DNA of 64,000 nucleotides, taken from Adenanthera pavonina. Its lineage: Eukaryota; Streptophyta; Magnoliopsida; Fabales; Fabaceae. A program made the translations under genes and the position numbers. Positions within the stretch are counted from its first letter, which is position 1. Every line of letters begins with the position of its first letter. Under the pieces are notes generated by a model that did no database searches, was not told the DNA's origin, and saw only the letters and a list, made by a program, of their open reading frames with translations. The stretch lies in assembly GCA_026686845.1 (NCBI GenBank), contig JAIVEN010000015.1, positions 17,341,501 to 17,405,500 of the forward strand. The letters run 5' to 3'. Positions 61,923 through 64,000 of this stretch are shown one piece after another.

Positions 61923-63699
61923 GTCAAATCAACGACACGGCATTGAAATCCTATTAGTGCATCTGGGACAATTTTTTTGGGTACCTGTCTCTGCATGCCA
62001 TATAAGAATGAAGGAGACATGCTTATGATGTGCTAGGAAGGCTTATTTCATCCTTCTGTATAAAACTAGATAGAAATCGGTTGTCACCCTCCCTTCCTTA
62101 TTTCAAATGAATGTGTTCCTTTCTTCTGACTTAGTTTGTTAATGGATATGTTAATTCACTCATCTTTTCTTCTATTAGAGCTAATGAAACGGATTGATAC
62201 AGCTAATCATCAATGAGTATATATAATCAAATTTGTAAAAAATCACACTATTCATTAGTCATTGCAACTCATTTCAAGTCAAATTTCCTATAATGATTAG
62301 GACTCTCTTCTAGGTCTTTCAAGTATCCCGGACGAATGGACATAATTTTAAAACTTCGAAGTAGTTCGATCAACAATGGATGTAGAGGGGGCATGAGGGG
62401 TCCTTGCCCTTCCTATGCTTCGATGTTCTTTAACAATATTTATAATTATAATTTTATTCGTTGAAGTTTTTGAAATAGATTGTAGCTTCCTACTTTTTAT
62501 TTACCTTCCCATTTTGGCCCTCCCATAGCTTCAATCCTAAATCCGTCACTAAGTATTGATAATTATAGACACCAAAACCTTGTCCCTTTCGTTCTTCCCC
62601 ACATCTTATCGAGTAATTTTCCGTGGAGAATCTATTCTTGTGCTTTTTTGGGGCTAGAGACAAAATACATTTTTATATTTAACATACATTAGTTGATCAT
62701 TTAATTATTAGTTTTTAATGGTTAACAAAAGTCGTGCGTTTAATTTAAAGTCAATAAGACAATTCATTACAGATGATAAAATGATAATCAAGACGAACTT
62801 TGGAAAATTCACTCTCTAATGAGGTCACATGCTAGTGCCTATGGATTGATTTTATGGACATTAACTTGATGTTACTCATTAACCAACATTAACATCATGA
62901 GTCGTTTAAAACTTTGTCATTAAATAAATAGTACTTCCTTTGTTCTATAAGATACTTTTTGGAGAATTTGTGCTCCACAATATAAGAGTTTATGTAGTAT
63001 ATTTAATTTTTTTTACCTAAAATGTCTCTAAAAATAATGAAATTTAATTAATATTAAATAATTTAATTTATAGATCAACTATATTAAATAAAAATAATTT
63101 AAAAAATGGTGAAAAAATGTTCAGTTATTAATTATCACCTTTCGTGTATATATCAAAACTTCTCAATTACTCTATAGGATTACAGTAAACGCATTTTGAG
63201 TCAAAGACTCCTTAATTACAAGCTTGAAGAATAATCTTAAGATGCGTGAATTCTTAACAAAGATGCATGGCGTGTTCTGAAACATGAAAACCGATCACTG
63301 GTATAATTCCAACATCTGTCAAAAACTGCTTTGATGGGAGCTGTTCCGTCAAAAAGCCGAGATAGACTATTCCTTTTTTACAGTGTGCAGTGCTCTCTCC
63401 TTTACTCTTCTTCTTGCCCCCTTTTTATTGACCTTCTCCTGACCGTTAAGGTGTAACCGTCTTCTCCCTCTCATCCCTTGTTTATCGGGATATTTCATAA
63501 ATAATCATTATGGAGTATCGCACATTTTTTGCTTCATCCCTGATTTTTCGTCCTTCAGTTATGATTCCGTAATGGTTATTGTTCTCATAACCGTTACTCC
63601 TAGTCGAATATTTTCGGAGCATCACAATTTTTGTAGAGAAACCCGGTAGTTGGTCCTACGGCCGAGATGTTATTTAATCATACGATCACTTGGCCGTAC
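61923..63699. other. Intergenic, no recognised gene
   Basis: 3' flank of the J-domain gene followed by AT-rich DNA. Near 62380-62560 the strings ATGGATGTAGAGGGGGCATG and GCTTCAATCCTAAATCCGTCACT resemble termini of small transposons but I could not pair them. 63300-63699 changes composition towards the LTR-like block. Confidence 0.35.
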
Positions 63700-64000
63700 A
63701 ATTACTCGGGCTTACCACTTGATAACTGATATAATGCTCGGATCGTTGCACTTAAGCTCGGTGTATATGAGCCCGGAGAGTGGTACATCAAATGGACTTT
63801 TATCTTCCCCGGACTTGTAAGCTCGGCCTTCTCATCCCGGCCTCTCCGGACTTGTAAGCTCGGCCTTATCATCCCGGCCAGTACACTAGCCCCCCGAGCC
63901 TCGAGGCCGATTCGGACGAAAAGGCTCTGGATCACGTGACCAACTAAAGACTGGTTTTTTAAATTTTGAACCGTTTCAGTATCCTGGGGATTCGAGAACC
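63700..64000. mobile_element. LTR-like retroelement fragment, truncated by window end
   Basis: A GC-richer block unlike its surroundings, with two 37 bp tandem copies starting CGGACTTGTAAGCTCGGCCTT (about 63810 and 63847) and the string AGCCCCCCGAGCCTCGAGG. This pyrimidine/purine style with GCTCGG repeats is seen in LTRs of plant Gypsy-type elements. Neither LTR end nor an internal domain is in the window, so the assignment is an inference from composition and repeats. The left edge may be earlier (about 63300). Confidence 0.35.

Noticed and set aside
1..64000. CRISPR arrays, tRNA or rRNA genes
   Set aside because: Tandem arrays here are transposon subrepeats without spacer structure, and I found no cloverleaf or rRNA-like conserved blocks by eye; a covariance-model scan would be decisive.

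Overview
This is a plant nuclear window, almost certainly from a eudicot. The evidence is AT-rich intergenic DNA, genes split into many short exons by GT-AG introns, plant-specific protein families, Tourist/hAT/Mutator-like small transposons and a Ty1-copia LTR retrotransposon. I found no prokaryotic, organellar or CRISPR-like features. Exon joins below were built by hand from splice dinucleotides, reading phase and family conservation, so individual boundaries may be off by a few bases.

Layout. 1-1767: AT-rich flank with a Tourist-like MITE and a non-autonomous hAT element. 1768-3667 (+): four-exon universal stress protein. 5396-7009: large foldback element built of about 30 bp subrepeats, with 8 bp target-site duplications (TSDs). 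7081-10144: smaller palindromic or inverted-repeat elements. 10678-12097: a second foldback element ending about 195 bp before the next gene. 12293-13265 (+): intronless mitochondrial dicarboxylate carrier whose start region is frameshifted. 13877-26224 (-): 23-exon PH/RhoGAP/coiled-coil protein of the REN1 type. 29825-33007 (+): six-exon conserved plant protein of unknown function (241 aa). 34523-45256 (-): 22-exon conserved plant protein of unknown function (about 1230 aa, At4g24610/At5g65440-like). 49904-58426: degenerate Ty1-copia retrotransposon with two 418 bp LTRs, a 5 bp TSD and an unusual acidic ORF before gag. 59842-61922 (+): five-exon small J-domain protein. 63700-64000: GC-rich LTR-like sequence with a 37 bp tandem repeat, running off the window.

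How the genes relate. Plant genes are transcribed singly, so there is no operon logic. The order carrier, REN1, unknown 241 aa gene, At4g24610-like gene resembles, from memory, the Arabidopsis At4g24570 (DIC2) - At4g24580 (REN1) - At4g24610 neighbourhood, so the core looks like a conserved ancestral block inflated by transposons. The carrier and REN1 converge, REN1 and the 241 aa gene diverge, and the 241 aa gene and the 1230 aa gene converge.

The most unusual items are the two foldback elements with internal tandem subrepeats, one of them in the carrier's promoter; the frameshift at the carrier's start codon; the extra pre-gag ORF and duplicated purine tracts in the copia element; and two coding-like relics, one of them split by the copia insertion.
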